Below are positions 6,514 through 16,056 of a DNA stretch of 64,000 nt, in pieces. The translations under genes and the position numbers were made by a program. The notes beneath the pieces are model-generated. The model was not told the origin of the DNA. It searched no databases and was given only the letters and a program-made list of their open reading frames with translations. How positions within the stretch are numbered: the first letter of the stretch is position 1; the number at the start of each line of letters is the position of its first letter. The DNA comes from Bacteroidetes bacterium GWF2_33_16 (lineage in GTDB: Bacteria; Bacteroidota; Bacteroidia; Bacteroidales; UBA12077), in contig MEOE01000014.1 in the NCBI GenBank assembly GCA_001768565.1, positions 18,267 through 82,266 on the forward strand, written 5' to 3'.

Positions 6514-9511
6514 ATGGTTTAAACAGTATAGCAGCCTCAATCTTTTTAATAAGGTGAATTTGATTTAAGGGTTTCGATATATAATCGTCGCAACCCGCTT
6601 GTAATGCTTTATCCCTATCACCCTCCATTGCATTTGCTGTTTGGGCAATAATCGTTAGTTTGGGACGTAGTTTTTTTATTTCTGCAGTCGCTTCGTAGCC
6701 GCTCATTCCCGGAATTTGAATATCCATTAATATTAAACTTATTAATGGATTTTGTTTTACCAACTCAATTGCAACGGCTCCTGTTTCTGCCCAAATTATT
6801 TTTGCTCCTTTATCTTCGAGCAACGACTCCAAGAAAAGATAACTTGAGTAATCATCTTCAACTATTAGTATATATTTATCTTCAATATAATTTTTTTCAA
6901 CTGTTACCTCTTTTTCTGAAGCAATAATCTGATTATTTAATGAAAGTTTGTACGGTATTGTAAACTTAAAGGTAGATCCTTTACCTGGCTCTGATTCAAC
7001 CCATAACTGGCCTCCCATAAGCTCAACGAGTTGTCGCGAGATAGTTAATCCCAGACCTGTACCTCCATATTTTCTGTTTATTCTGTCATCTGCTTGTTTA
7101 AAACGCTCAAAAATCAACTCAATATTATTATTGTCAATACCTATTCCTGAATCTCTTACAAAAAACTCAATAAATTTCCCGTCTTTAGTTTTTGAGTAAC
7201 CAAATTTTATAAATCCAAAATCAGTAAATTTGGTAGCATTGCTAATTAAATTAGTAAGAACCTGTGTAATCCTGTTTCCATCACAGTATATTAGTGATTC
7301 TGAATCCGGTAATTTCTCCTCGAAACTAAAACTGATGAGTTGTTTATCGTATTTTTCAAGCTCAGACTCAAAAATTCTTACTAAATCATTACAGATATAA
7401 TTTAGGTTTGTATCTGTATTGTATACAGTAATTTGGCCTGATTCGATTTTCGAAATATCGATAATGTCGTTTATTAAGCTTAATAATTGTTTGCTGTTAT
7501 TGTATATGATATTTAGAAACCGATCAGTTTTTTCTTGAGAATGTTGTCCTTTTAACAGGAGCTGGGAAAAACCCAGTATTCCGTTCATTGGGGTTCGAAT
7601 CTCATGCGACATATTCGCCAAAAAGGCCGATTTAAGGAGGTCTGCCTCTTCTGCCTTTATTTTGGCTGCCTTTAGTTTTTCTTCAATACTGCTCCGGTAA
7701 AGTGCTATTGATGCTTGGTGGGTTAAAGTATTAAGTGTGTTTTTAATATTTCTAGGAAGTTCTTCTTTGGTTAAAATAACTGCTACTCCATATGTTAAAT
7801 TATCAACCCTGAGAGGAATATAATTAATGTATTCTACCTTACTAATTTTGGCAAAGTTTTTAAGTAGCAATTTAGGTAAGTTTGGAAAATCAAATTGATA
7901 ATCAGAAATATGTATCTGATACAATAATGGTTCATCAATTTTGATATCGGTATCTTTTATATTAAACTCAACTCCAATAGGGTTAAACCCAAAAATAGAC
8001 AAGATGTTTCTCATAAAACGTCTAAAACCATGCATGTTTTCGAGTATAACATTACCCTTTAATGCATCATAAGAGCAAATAGCTACCTGTGCTGTTGGTT
8101 TAATATTTATAATTTGATTACCCAGATAATTATATATTTTGTCTTTTTGAGTTATACTTAAAAACTGCAAAGCAGAATTAGCTAAAAAGCTAAGGTTTAT
8201 TTTATTTAAGTTTTGATCAGTAACATCACGCGAAACATAAAATATATGGTCAATTTCACCCTTCTCATTTAAAACACCTTTTCCAGTTGTTTCAAGCCAT
8301 ACATAATGTCCATCTTTATGTTTAAACCTATATTCAGCGCGACCTCTTGCTTTTTCTTCTTTTTTCTTTGAGAATAAGGCAACCATTGAGTTTTTATCAC
8401 CCGGATGCAACAAATCAAATACTTTTCTATTTTTTAGATCATCTAAACTATATCCAAGTGATTTTTCGAACGAGGGACTAATATAAGTAAACAGACCATT
8501 AGCATCTGAAATGCTAATCATATCAGCAATATTTTTAATTATTCTTTTAGAGAAATCTTCTCTTGCTGTATTTTCTTTCTCTTTTTTCTTTTTTTCTGTG
8601 ATATCAATTGTTACACTGCCAATAAGATAATCATTGTTTAGTTGAATGGGAAAAAGTAGCTGTTGTACATCGAAAATTGTTCCATCCCGATGTTTGATCT
8701 GAATGTCAAATAGCTTATTAAAAAGATAGGAATCACTCGAACTTAATAAATGATCAATTTGTGTTTTGAATTTGTTTAATTTTTCCGGATTATTATATGA
8801 AGGGAAAATCTCCAAGGCAAAATCTTGAAATTTTTTATTTAGGACTTCATCAGAACCTATCCCCGTTATTTTTTCAATTGATCTGTTCCATTCAAGGATA
8901 GTTCCTTTGCGATCAAATATTATTATTCCTCCGTAAGATTGGTTAATAAAACTACGTAATTTATTTTCACTTTCTTTTATTGCAAGTTCGTAATTAACGC
9001 GTTCGGTATTGTCTATAATTACTCCAACTATAGCAGGTTCGTTATTTCGTATATCTGTAAAAACCGATTTATGAATTTCAATGTGACGTTCTGTACTATT
9101 TACTGTAACGGTTTTTTGACGAATTATTGTTTTTCTTTGTTTAATTACCTGCAAATCATGCTCTCTAAATTCTTTTATTTTTTGTTCCGATAATATATCA
9201 AACAAAGAAGAACCAATAATTTTTTCTTTAGGAACATTCTCAAATTTTGCAAATGCTTCATTGCAGCCAATATAAACTCCCCTTTTGGTTTTGAAAAATA
9301 CTGGAAGAGGAATTGCTTCAATCAGGTTTATTAAATTTAACTCACTGATAATGAGGTTTGTTTCTATTATTTCTTTGCGTTTTAGCTCTGCATTCACTAT
9401 TAATTGCGATTTTGCTTCGTATTCAGAAAGTTTCTTACGTAGAATTTTATTCTCTGATTCCAGCGAATTTATCCTATTTAAAAAGTCATTATTAGAATTT
9501 TTGTCTGACAT
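6512..9511 (-). CDS. hybrid sensor histidine kinase (3 PAS, GAF, HisKA, HATPase, REC)
   Basis: This 999-residue cytoplasmic hybrid kinase has no membrane segment. Domains in order: a short coiled coil (1-45), PAS about 50-170, PAS 185-310, PAS 325-445 (ending in RDVTDQN), a GAF-like domain 455-610, HisKA with the phospho-acceptor His636 in ANMSHEIRTPMNG, HATPase_c about 740-860 (NLISNATKFTD, GTGLGLTISR), and a receiver domain 875-995 with phospho-Asp930 (LILMDIQIPG) and the KPLN lysine. It should autophosphorylate on His636 and pass phosphate to Asp930. No histidine phosphotransfer or output regulator is adjacent, so the downstream partner is unknown. Confidence 0.92.
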   Translation of the reverse strand: MSDKNSNNDFLNRINSLESENKILRKKLSEYEAKSQLIVNAELKRKEIIETNLIISELNLINLIEAIPLPVFFKTKRGVYIGCNEAFAKFENVPKEKIIGSSLFDILSEQKIKEFREHDLQVIKQRKTIIRQKTVTVNSTERHIEIHKSVFTDIRNNEPAIVGVIIDNTERVNYELAIKESENKLRSFINQSYGGIIIFDRKGTILEWNRSIEKITGIGSDEVLNKKFQDFALEIFPSYNNPEKLNKFKTQIDHLLSSSDSYLFNKLFDIQIKHRDGTIFDVQQLLFPIQLNNDYLIGSVTIDITEKKKKEKENTAREDFSKRIIKNIADMISISDANGLFTYISPSFEKSLGYSLDDLKNRKVFDLLHPGDKNSMVALFSKKKEEKARGRAEYRFKHKDGHYVWLETTGKGVLNEKGEIDHIFYVSRDVTDQNLNKINLSFLANSALQFLSITQKDKIYNYLGNQIINIKPTAQVAICSYDALKGNVILENMHGFRRFMRNILSIFGFNPIGVEFNIKDTDIKIDEPLLYQIHISDYQFDFPNLPKLLLKNFAKISKVEYINYIPLRVDNLTYGVAVILTKEELPRNIKNTLNTLTHQASIALYRSSIEEKLKAAKIKAEEADLLKSAFLANMSHEIRTPMNGILGFSQLLLKGQHSQEKTDRFLNIIYNNSKQLLSLINDIIDISKIESGQITVYNTDTNLNYICNDLVRIFESELEKYDKQLISFSFEEKLPDSESLIYCDGNRITQVLTNLISNATKFTDFGFIKFGYSKTKDGKFIEFFVRDSGIGIDNNNIELIFERFKQADDRINRKYGGTGLGLTISRQLVELMGGQLWVESEPGKGSTFKFTIPYKLSLNNQIIASEKEVTVEKNYIEDKYILIVEDDYSSYLFLESLLEDKGAKIIWAETGAVAIELVKQNPLISLILMDIQIPGMSGYEATAEIKKLRPKLTIIAQTANAMEGDRDKALQAGCDDYISKPLNQIHLIKKIEAAILFKP

Positions 9512-9571
9512 AAAATCTATATCAAATTATCTTGTTTAACGATAATAACTGATAATGGTTAACATCAGATA

Positions 9572-10351
9572 TTACAAACTATCAAAATTCTTTGCATTTT
9601 CCCAATAAATATTCATCTCCTCAAGGGTCATGTTTTTTAACGACAGCCCCTTGTTAATTGTTTGTTCTTCCAGGTAATTAAACCTTTTAATAAATTTTTT
9701 ATTTGTTCGTTCAAGTGCAATTTCCGGATCAATATCATATAATCTGGCGGCATTTATTATTGAGAAAAGAAGATCGCCGAATTCTGCTTCTATTTTTTTC
9801 TTGTCATTACACTCAACTTCATGCTTAAGTTCATTCAGTTCTTCGTGTACTTTATCCCATATCTGTGATCTTTTGTCCCAATCGAAGCCAACACCACGTA
9901 CTTTCTGTTGAATACGATTTGCTTTAACAAGTGCAGGCAATGAAGCTGGTACACCTGAAAGAACAGATTTTTTACTGTCTTTTTCGGTTAGTTTAATGTC
10001 TTCCCAATTTTCTTCCACCTCACGATGATCTTTAACTTTTATGTCAGCAAATACATGAGGATGTCTATGTACTAATTTCTCGTTTATACTATTAATTACA
10101 TCGGTAATGGTAAATTCATTTTTTTCTTTAGCAATTTTGGCATAAAAAACAATATGTAAAAGAATATCACCCAATTCTTTTTTAATATCTTTCATGTTGT
10201 TTTCTATTATGGCATCAGCTAATTCGTATGTTTCCTCAATAGTCAATGTTCTTAAACTTTCAATAGTCTGTATTTTATCCCAAGGGCACTTTTCTCTTAG
10301 CTCATCCATTATCGTTAGTAATCGATCGAAAGCTTTTAATTCTTCTTTCAT
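9572..10351 (-). CDS. mazG: nucleoside triphosphate pyrophosphohydrolase MazG
   Basis: MazG hydrolyses (d)NTPs to NMP and pyrophosphate, a nucleotide house-cleaning reaction. The 259-residue length fits the two-domain form. The N-terminal domain has CPWDKIQTIESLRTLTIEETYE and the metal-binding EExxE/ExxD pattern (EETYELADA, KKELGDILLH). The second MazG domain repeats it (EELNEL, EAEFGDLLFSIINAAR). It starts 18 bases after the SAM-hydrolase stop and is probably its operon partner. Confidence 0.94.
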   Translation of the reverse strand: MKEELKAFDRLLTIMDELREKCPWDKIQTIESLRTLTIEETYELADAIIENNMKDIKKELGDILLHIVFYAKIAKEKNEFTITDVINSINEKLVHRHPHVFADIKVKDHREVEENWEDIKLTEKDSKKSVLSGVPASLPALVKANRIQQKVRGVGFDWDKRSQIWDKVHEELNELKHEVECNDKKKIEAEFGDLLFSIINAARLYDIDPEIALERTNKKFIKRFNYLEEQTINKGLSLKNMTLEEMNIYWENAKNFDSL

Positions 10352-10369
10352 ATAGTGTTTTATAATGTA

Positions 10370-11140
10370 TTATTTAAATTTTATTCGAACGGTTGAGTTG
10401 GTGTTTAGACCTAACAATTCGGCAACATTTCCTTCATTAATAGCTATTTCTAATAAGTTTATTGAGTTGAAAATAGCAAGCAATTCACCTGGAGATGTTT
10501 CCTGGTATGATTTATTTATTTTTGAGATTACATTTCCGTTGCTTTGAACAAATATCTTAAATGCTCTGCCTTTACCAACTTGTTCAAATAATTCAGATGT
10601 AATATTCGTAATGGCATTTTGGTATGAATCAATATGTACAATACTGCCAATTATTACTGATTCTTCGATTGTTGCGTACAAAGGAACTCGTCGTACGAAT
10701 CTATCTGATGGTTTCCCAAATGACTCAATGGCTGCTCCATTCATAATTTCACAAGCTACCCGAACAAAAACATGTAATTCTGGAAATGTAGTAGACTGAT
10801 GGTTGTCAATAATATATTTGCTTACAGGTAAATCATCGAACAAAAGACTGAAAATTCCGTTATCTGTTGAAATGAAATATTGATTATCGGCCTGAACAAC
10901 CATGTATTGATTTTCTGCTGAGTAATCTGATTTTACCCCAATAATATGGATTGTACCTGCTGGATAATTTGTATAGCAATTTTTTAAAATAAATGCAGCT
11001 TGAAAAATATTAAAAGGTTTAATCTGATGTGAAATATCGATAATTATAGCATTAGCATATTGGTTTAAAATAGCACCTTTTACGGCACCAATATAATAGT
11101 CATTTTTATTCCAGTCGGTTGTTAATGTAATAATTGGCAT
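10370..11140 (-). CDS. SAM hydrolase / SAM hydroxide adenosyltransferase family
   Basis: The 256-residue protein belongs to the DUF62 family, related to fluorinase but using water: it splits S-adenosylmethionine to adenosine and methionine. Family marks are the N-terminal ITLTTDWNKNDYYIGAVKG (Asp and Tyr of the SAM site), IIDISHQIKPFNIFQAAF, and the STDNGIFSLL loop. The enzyme is cytoplasmic. It lies upstream of mazG on the same strand and is divergent from phoH. A TAACTTTA box at 11166-11173 (minus strand) is a candidate -7 element. Confidence 0.88.
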   Translation of the reverse strand: MPIITLTTDWNKNDYYIGAVKGAILNQYANAIIIDISHQIKPFNIFQAAFILKNCYTNYPAGTIHIIGVKSDYSAENQYMVVQADNQYFISTDNGIFSLLFDDLPVSKYIIDNHQSTTFPELHVFVRVACEIMNGAAIESFGKPSDRFVRRVPLYATIEESVIIGSIVHIDSYQNAITNITSELFEQVGKGRAFKIFVQSNGNVISKINKSYQETSPGELLAIFNSINLLEIAINEGNVAELLGLNTNSTVRIKFK

Positions 11141-11367
11141 GATATTTCAAAACAGTTTTTCGTTATAAAGTTATTTCTTTTAACTATTTATTAAAATGTT
11201 TATCACATAAATTAAAATGAATTAAATAGTAGAGTTTATCACTCCAAATATTTTTAGTAATTTCGGTTCAGTATTTATTCTTGTTTGCTTTTGTTTGTTG
11301 CTTTGATAATTAATGGATTACATAAAAATATGATGAGTAGGATAGAAGCAAAAGTAAACAATATTTA

Positions 11368-12372
11368 ATGAAAAATATGATAGAAAAGGTTATATACTTA
11401 GAAGGGATTGAACCAGTAAATGTTTATGGGATTAATAATATACGTTTAAATAAGCTAAAAGATTATTATCCAAAGTTAAAAATAATTGCCCGAGGCAATG
11501 AAGTTAAAGTTCAAGGCGACGAAAATGAAATAAATGTTTTCGAAGATAAACTCGAAATGATTATAGAGTATTTTCTAAAATTTAAACAACTAAGCGATAA
11601 TGAATTTGAATCTCTTTTGCAAGGTGAAGGCGAGTTGCTTTTAAAAAAGAGAGAAGATACTGATGATGCATTAGTTTATGGAAATAATTCAAAACCCATC
11701 AGAGCAAGAACTGTAACACAACAAAGGCTTGTTGATGAGTATAATACAAACGACATGCTATTTGCAATCGGACCAGCCGGATCGGGAAAAACATATACTG
11801 CAATTGCTTTAGCTGTTCGTGCTTTTAAAAACAAAGAAGTAAAACGAATTATTCTAACGCGGCCAGCTGTTGAGGCTGGCGAGAACCTTGGATTTTTACC
11901 CGGAGATTTAAAAGAGAAACTTGATCCATATTTGCGTCCATTGTATGATGCATTGATGGATATGATTCAACCAAAGAAACTTGCTGAGTATATCGAAGAT
12001 GGTATTATTGAAATAGCGCCATTGGCATATATGCGAGGACGAACACTTGATAATGCTTTTGTTATTCTCGACGAAGCACAAAATACAACAGTAAACCAGT
12101 TAAAAATGTTCCTTACTCGAATGGGCAAAAATGCTAAATTTATTGTAACTGGTGATATTACACAAATTGATTTACCTAAAAAAACTGATTCGGGTTTGGT
12201 ACAGGCATTGGGTATATTAAAAGACATAAAGGGTATTTCAATTCTCTATTTTGATGAGCGAGATATTATTCGGCATCATCTTGTAAAATATATTGTTAAT
12301 GCATACAAGAAACAGGACGAAAGTAAAAAAGACGATAATGGTAGTCATCAGCCACGAGTCACCAATAACTAA
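11368..12372 (+). CDS. PhoH-like ATPase
   Basis: This 334-residue protein is a PhoH/YbeZ-type RNA-linked ATPase. An N-terminal KH-like region (about residues 1-90) precedes the ATPase core. Walker A is at residues 135-142 (GPAGSGKT), followed by RPAVEAGENLGFLPGDL, and Walker B holds Asp235-Glu236 (VILDEAQN) with TGDITQIDLP after it. In many bacteria the gene neighbours ybeY; here purC follows 41 bases later. The last residues (GSHQPRVTNN) and the sequence just after the stop look like low-complexity repeat DNA, so the C-terminal tail may not be conserved. Confidence 0.92.
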   Translation: MKNMIEKVIYLEGIEPVNVYGINNIRLNKLKDYYPKLKIIARGNEVKVQGDENEINVFEDKLEMIIEYFLKFKQLSDNEFESLLQGEGELLLKKREDTDDALVYGNNSKPIRARTVTQQRLVDEYNTNDMLFAIGPAGSGKTYTAIALAVRAFKNKEVKRIILTRPAVEAGENLGFLPGDLKEKLDPYLRPLYDALMDMIQPKKLAEYIEDGIIEIAPLAYMRGRTLDNAFVILDEAQNTTVNQLKMFLTRMGKNAKFIVTGDITQIDLPKKTDSGLVQALGILKDIKGISILYFDERDIIRHHLVKYIVNAYKKQDESKKDDNGSHQPRVTNN

Positions 12373-12413
12373 TAATTAACTTTCAATTTTTAACTTTAAA
12401 CTTATAACTTTTT

Positions 12414-13364
12414 ATGGCCCAGGCAGTAGTAAAAACAGACTTTAATTTTCCGAAACAAAAAAGTGTTTATAAAGGAAAAGTACGCGATGTATATAACATT
12501 GATGATAATTACCTTGTTATGGTAGTTAGCGATCGCATTTCAGCATTTGATGTAGTTCTTCCTAAGGGTATTCCTTATAAAGGACAAGTATTAAATCAGA
12601 TTGCTGATAAATTTCTCGATGCCACGAAGGATATTGTTCCAAACTGGAAAATCACAACTCCCGATCCGATGGTAACAATTGGGCATTTTGTAGAGACCTA
12701 TCCGGTTGAAATGGTTGTGCGTGGTTATTTAACTGGTCATGCATGGCGAGAATATAAATCTGGTAAACGATCAATTTGTGGAATGCCAATGCCGGAGGGA
12801 ATGAAAGAACATCAGAAATTTCCTCAACCAATTATTACGCCTACTACAAAAGCTCACGAAGGTCACGACGAGGATATTTCGAAAGAGGAAATTATTAAAC
12901 AGGGTCTTGTTTCAAGAGAAGAGTATGAGCAGCTCGAAAAATATACATTGGCTTTATTTAAGCGTGGAACAGAGATTGCTGCAAAAATGGGCTTAATCCT
13001 GGTTGATACCAAATACGAATTTGGCAAAAAAGATGGCAAAATTTATTTAATCGACGAGATTCATACTCCAGATTCATCCCGTTATTTTTATCTCGAAGGA
13101 TATGAAGAAAGACAGGCGAAAGGAGAACAACAAAAGCAATTATCAAAAGAGTTTGTGCGTGAGTGGCTAATGGAAAATGGTTTCCAGGGTAAAGAAGGAC
13201 AAAAAGTTCCCGAAATGCCTGATGAATTTGTTAATCAGATATCCGAAAGATATATTGAACTTTATGAAAATATTACCGGTGATAAATTCATAAAAGCGGA
13301 TTCGACAAAGGTAGTTGACAGAATTGAAAAAAATGTAAAAAATAAACTGGCTGAATTATTATAG
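12414..13364 (+). CDS. purC: phosphoribosylaminoimidazole-succinocarboxamide synthase
   Basis: PurC joins CAIR with aspartate to give SAICAR in purine synthesis. The 316 residues carry the family motifs: KGKVRDVY at about 21-28, [49 protein letters not shown] and the [16 protein letters not shown]-site loop. This is the longer PurC type also seen in yeast and Bacteroidota. It lies 41 bases downstream of phoH on the same strand. No other purine gene is in the window. Confidence 0.95.
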   Translation: MAQAVVKTDFNFPKQKSVYKGKVRDVYNIDDNYLVMVVSDRISAFDVVLPKGIPYKGQVLNQIADKFLDATKDIVPNWKITTPDPMVTIGHFVETYPVEMVVRGYLTGHAWREYKSGKRSICGMPMPEGMKEHQKFPQPIITPTTKAHEGHDEDISKEEIIKQGLVSREEYEQLEKYTLALFKRGTEIAAKMGLILVDTKYEFGKKDGKIYLIDEIHTPDSSRYFYLEGYEERQAKGEQQKQLSKEFVREWLMENGFQGKEGQKVPEMPDEFVNQISERYIELYENITGDKFIKADSTKVVDRIEKNVKNKLAELL

Positions 13365-13447
13365 AAGAATTAAAAGCAACAACATTTTACTTTTATTTAC
13401 GAATAAAGGTATATTTATATATTTATAATTAAATAAAACATAATAAG

Positions 13448-13810
13448 ATGTCAGAGCGAATATACCCTATTTTTCATCAAGGGAAAAAGATTTACTTTTC
13501 TGATTGGACAAATTTGAAAACACCCGAACAGGCATTGAAGGTTATGCATGAAACTTCAGATTTTGTAATAAAATTGGGTCAAAAGGAGTTGCTCGAAATT
13601 ATTGATGTTAAAGGCTCTTTTGCAACAAATGAAACTCTTAAAGCCTTGAAGGAGATAAATGGCAGAGTTAAACAATATAGCAAGAAAAAAGCTTTTGTTG
13701 GATTAAGCAATGCTCAACGAGTAATCTTAAATACAATAAATTTATTCTCAGGTACCAATATTGTTGGATTTGATGATTTAGAATCGGCTAAAGACTGGCT
13801 GGTAAAGTAA
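13448..13810 (+). CDS. small STAS-like hypothetical protein
   Basis: The 120-residue protein has alternating strands and helices, with GKKIYFSDWTNLKTPEQALKV at the start and the strand KKAFVGLSNAQRVILNTINLFSG near residues 77-99. The pattern resembles the STAS/SpoIIAA-like fold, but there is no clear phospho-serine site or partner kinase nearby, so the match is a guess from shape. It is cytoplasmic and monocistronic, with a terminator just after it. Confidence 0.65.
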   Translation: MSERIYPIFHQGKKIYFSDWTNLKTPEQALKVMHETSDFVIKLGQKELLEIIDVKGSFATNETLKALKEINGRVKQYSKKKAFVGLSNAQRVILNTINLFSGTNIVGFDDLESAKDWLVK

Positions 13811-13831
13811 ACTGGCAAACTGAATTTAAAA

Positions 13832-13872
13832 TAAAACCGTCTATCATTATTGATAAGACGGTTTTATTTTTC
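13832..13872 (+). terminator. intrinsic terminator
   Basis: AAAACCGTCTATCA pairs with TGATAAGACGGTTTT (one bulged A), a 14-bp arm with a short loop, followed by ATTTTT. It ends the STAS-like gene. Confidence 0.8.
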
Positions 13873-13945
13873 GATAAGTATAATAAAATTTTGAAATCAA
13901 TTATAGTAAACAAGTTTAATAAATAAACCAGAATATCAAAAAAAA

Positions 13946-14230
13946 TTACATCTTCAAATATTCCTTTAAATCGTTTACATATTGCTCGAATGCATCAATC
14001 CCTTTTTTTGAGATAGTACAAATAGTCTGTGGCACTTTACCTTTGTATCCTTTTTCAACGGTAATATAGCCAACTTCTTCGAGTTTGGTAATTTGTACAC
14101 TTAAATTCCCTGCTGTAGCGTTGGTTTGTTCTTTTAAGTATGTAAATTCAGCCTTAGTCAATGAAATTAAAAGCGACATTACTGCCAATCTCAACTCCGA
14201 ATGTAATATTGGATCTAATTTCTTAAGCAT
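13946..14230 (-). CDS. winged-helix transcriptional regulator
   Basis: The 94-residue protein is a compact winged-helix DNA-binding domain of the HTH_34/ArsR-like kind: HSELRLAVMSLL, a recognition helix around GNLSVQITKLEEVGYI and a wing ending KGKVPQTICTISKKG. It has no ligand or dimer domain besides the C-terminal helix. Its start overlaps the 3' end of the membrane-protein gene by 8 bases, so the two are translationally coupled. Such pairs in Bacteroidota often act as an autoregulated membrane-protein operon; that role is inferred. Confidence 0.85.
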   Translation of the reverse strand: MLKKLDPILHSELRLAVMSLLISLTKAEFTYLKEQTNATAGNLSVQITKLEEVGYITVEKGYKGKVPQTICTISKKGIDAFEQYVNDLKEYLKM

Positions 14231-14807
14231 TTTTCTTATTTTGAAATTTTAGCATGTATCCAGGAACAAGATAACCAAAGATAATTACCAACGGAAAAAC
14301 AAATTCTAATAATTGATGAGATAAAAGAAACTGGCAGAAAACTCCAGCCCAGAAAACGAATCCTCCAATTATCAATGGACGAAATTTAATTAAAAAACCT
14401 GTCATTAATGTAGCATTTCCGGCTAATATGAAAATGATTGGTGATATTTTGTAATTAAAATCTTTCATAAAAATTAAGATTATGAAATAACTTCCTAAAA
14501 ATATCATCCAATTTAAAAAGTTCAACCTGTCAAAATGAGACATTACTTTTGACTTTTTTCCAGATTTTATTCCATAAATAGCACTAGCAATAATTCCAAA
14601 AATTATTAGCATCCATAATAAATAAGGTTTGTCGTAGTTAGTAAAATGTTTCAATAGTGATTGCCCGATTACTATTATTAGAATAATCCAGCCCCAAAGC
14701 AAAAAGTAAAAACTACTGTCATGTAGATTTGTTTTTGCTTTCTGAATCATTTGTTCGATAATCTGAAGACTTTCTTCAGGTTTTAAAGTTTTTTTTTCTG
14801 CTTCCAT
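14223..14807 (-). CDS. membrane protein, about six transmembrane helices
   Basis: The 194-residue protein begins with a soluble helix of about 35 residues (LKPEESLQIIEQMIQKAKTN) followed by about six hydrophobic segments from SSFYFLLWGWIILIIVIG to VFPLVIIFGYLVPGYML. I recognise no transporter motif. It is the first gene of a two-gene unit with the winged-helix regulator, and has a near-consensus promoter upstream. Function unknown. Confidence 0.78.
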   Translation of the reverse strand: MEAEKKTLKPEESLQIIEQMIQKAKTNLHDSSFYFLLWGWIILIIVIGQSLLKHFTNYDKPYLLWMLIIFGIIASAIYGIKSGKKSKVMSHFDRLNFLNWMIFLGSYFIILIFMKDFNYKISPIIFILAGNATLMTGFLIKFRPLIIGGFVFWAGVFCQFLLSHQLLEFVFPLVIIFGYLVPGYMLKFQNKKNA

Positions 14808-14831
14808 AGATATTAAGTTTAAATTATTTTA

Positions 14832-14864
14832 CAAACATAAACAAGTTTAAAATATAAACCAAAA
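14832..14864 (-). promoter_or_regulatory. promoter of the membrane protein/winged-helix operon
   Basis: On the minus strand, TTTTG (14860-14864) is followed after 20 bases by TATGTTTG (14832-14839), an excellent -33/-7 Bacteroidota pair, 25 bases upstream of the ATG. Confidence 0.7.
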
Positions 14865-14927
14865 TATTTATCGTATTTTTTGTAGGATGATTTTAACTGA
14901 ATTACAAGTCTATTTAAATTATCTTCT

Positions 14928-14935
14928 TACTTTTG
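14928..14935 (+). promoter_or_regulatory. -7 box for the PfkB kinase gene
   Basis: TACTTTTG, an exact TAnnTTTG match, lies 28 bases before the ATG at 14964. No clear -33 element. Confidence 0.6.
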
Positions 14936-14963
14936 CTGTTTACATAATCTAAAAAATTAAATA

Positions 14964-15929
14964 ATGGACAAAGTATTAGGTATAGGTAATGCACTGGTTG
15001 ATATTATGACTAAGCTACCCGATGATTCTATTTTAGAAAAATTTTCGTTAAAAAAAGGTAGTATGCAATTATCAGAGCGCGATTTTGCTGAAACAATTAA
15101 TAAAGCAACAGAACAATATGAAAAATCGCAATCTTCTGGTGGGTCAGCCGCCAATGCTATTCATGGTTTGGCAAGTCTAGGAGCAGCTACAGGATATATT
15201 GGCAAAGTGGGTAATGATACTTTTGGTGAATTCTTTAGTAATGATATGAAGGCAAATAGTATTAATCCAATAATGCTAAAAAGCAATACAGATACTGGCA
15301 GAGCAATTGCATTAATTTCACCTGATTCTGAACGAACATTTGCCACTTATTTGGGTGCTGCAGTAGAGCTTAGCGAAAACGATCTTAATGCAGAACAATT
15401 TAAAGGTTATCACTATTTACATATCGAAGGATATCTTGTTTTTAATCATGCGTTAATGAATAAGGCTGCACAACTGGCAAAGGAAAATAATATGAAGGTT
15501 TCTCTCGATATGGCGAGCTTTAATGTTGTAGAAGCAAATCTTGCATTCTTAAAGGAATATGTAAAGAATTATGTTGATATCATTTTTGCTAACGAAGAAG
15601 AAGCTAAAGCATATACTGGAAAAGAACCAGAAGATGCATTGCATGAAATAGCGGAGCAATGCGAGATTGCAGTTGTAAAAATAGGAAGTAAAGGATCTTT
15701 AGTGAAAAATAATGGAATGGTTTATAAAATAGAGCCATTTAAGGCTAATTCAATAGATACAACTGGCGCAGGAGATTTATATGCATCAGGCTTTCTATTT
15801 GGATTAGTAAATAAAATACCAATGGAAAAATGTGGACGAATTGGTTCACTTTGCGCAAGTAAAGTAATTGAGGTTATAGGCTCGAAAATGAAACCTGAAA
15901 CCTGGGATTATATAAAAATGAATTTCTAA
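14964..15929 (+). CDS. PfkB family kinase, adenosine-kinase-like
   Basis: The 321-residue cytoplasmic enzyme is a ribokinase/PfkB-type sugar or nucleoside kinase. It shows the substrate-side GGSAANAIHGLASLGA motif near residue 53, GKVGNDTFGEFF, a lid region, and the C-terminal PfkB signature DTTGAGDLYASGFLFG with the catalytic Asp in GAGD. Overall similarity is to the Bacteroidota adenosine-kinase-like group, but the phosphate acceptor cannot be fixed from sequence. It is monocistronic between its own promoter and a strong terminator. Confidence 0.88.
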   Translation: MDKVLGIGNALVDIMTKLPDDSILEKFSLKKGSMQLSERDFAETINKATEQYEKSQSSGGSAANAIHGLASLGAATGYIGKVGNDTFGEFFSNDMKANSINPIMLKSNTDTGRAIALISPDSERTFATYLGAAVELSENDLNAEQFKGYHYLHIEGYLVFNHALMNKAAQLAKENNMKVSLDMASFNVVEANLAFLKEYVKNYVDIIFANEEEAKAYTGKEPEDALHEIAEQCEIAVVKIGSKGSLVKNNGMVYKIEPFKANSIDTTGAGDLYASGFLFGLVNKIPMEKCGRIGSLCASKVIEVIGSKMKPETWDYIKMNF

Positions 15930-15950
15930 AACTTATATTTTTAGTAATTG

Positions 15951-15981
15951 AGGCAAACTTTTAGGTTTGCCTTTTTTTTTC
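15951..15981 (+). terminator. intrinsic terminator
   Basis: A perfect 8-bp stem (AGGCAAAC / GTTTGCCT) with a 6-base loop is followed by a run of nine T. It ends the PfkB gene. Confidence 0.9.
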
Positions 15982-16056
15982 GGTATTGGTTATTATTGCA
16001 ATTAATTAAAACATTACCTAAATTTATGATAAATAAAATTTTAAGTAAAGTTTATT

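Noticed and set aside
12343..12413. Repeat-like sequence at the end of phoH (TAACTTTxAA units)
   Set aside because: It resembles one arm of a degenerate repeat, but no inverted partner is visible, so I did not count it as a fifth family.
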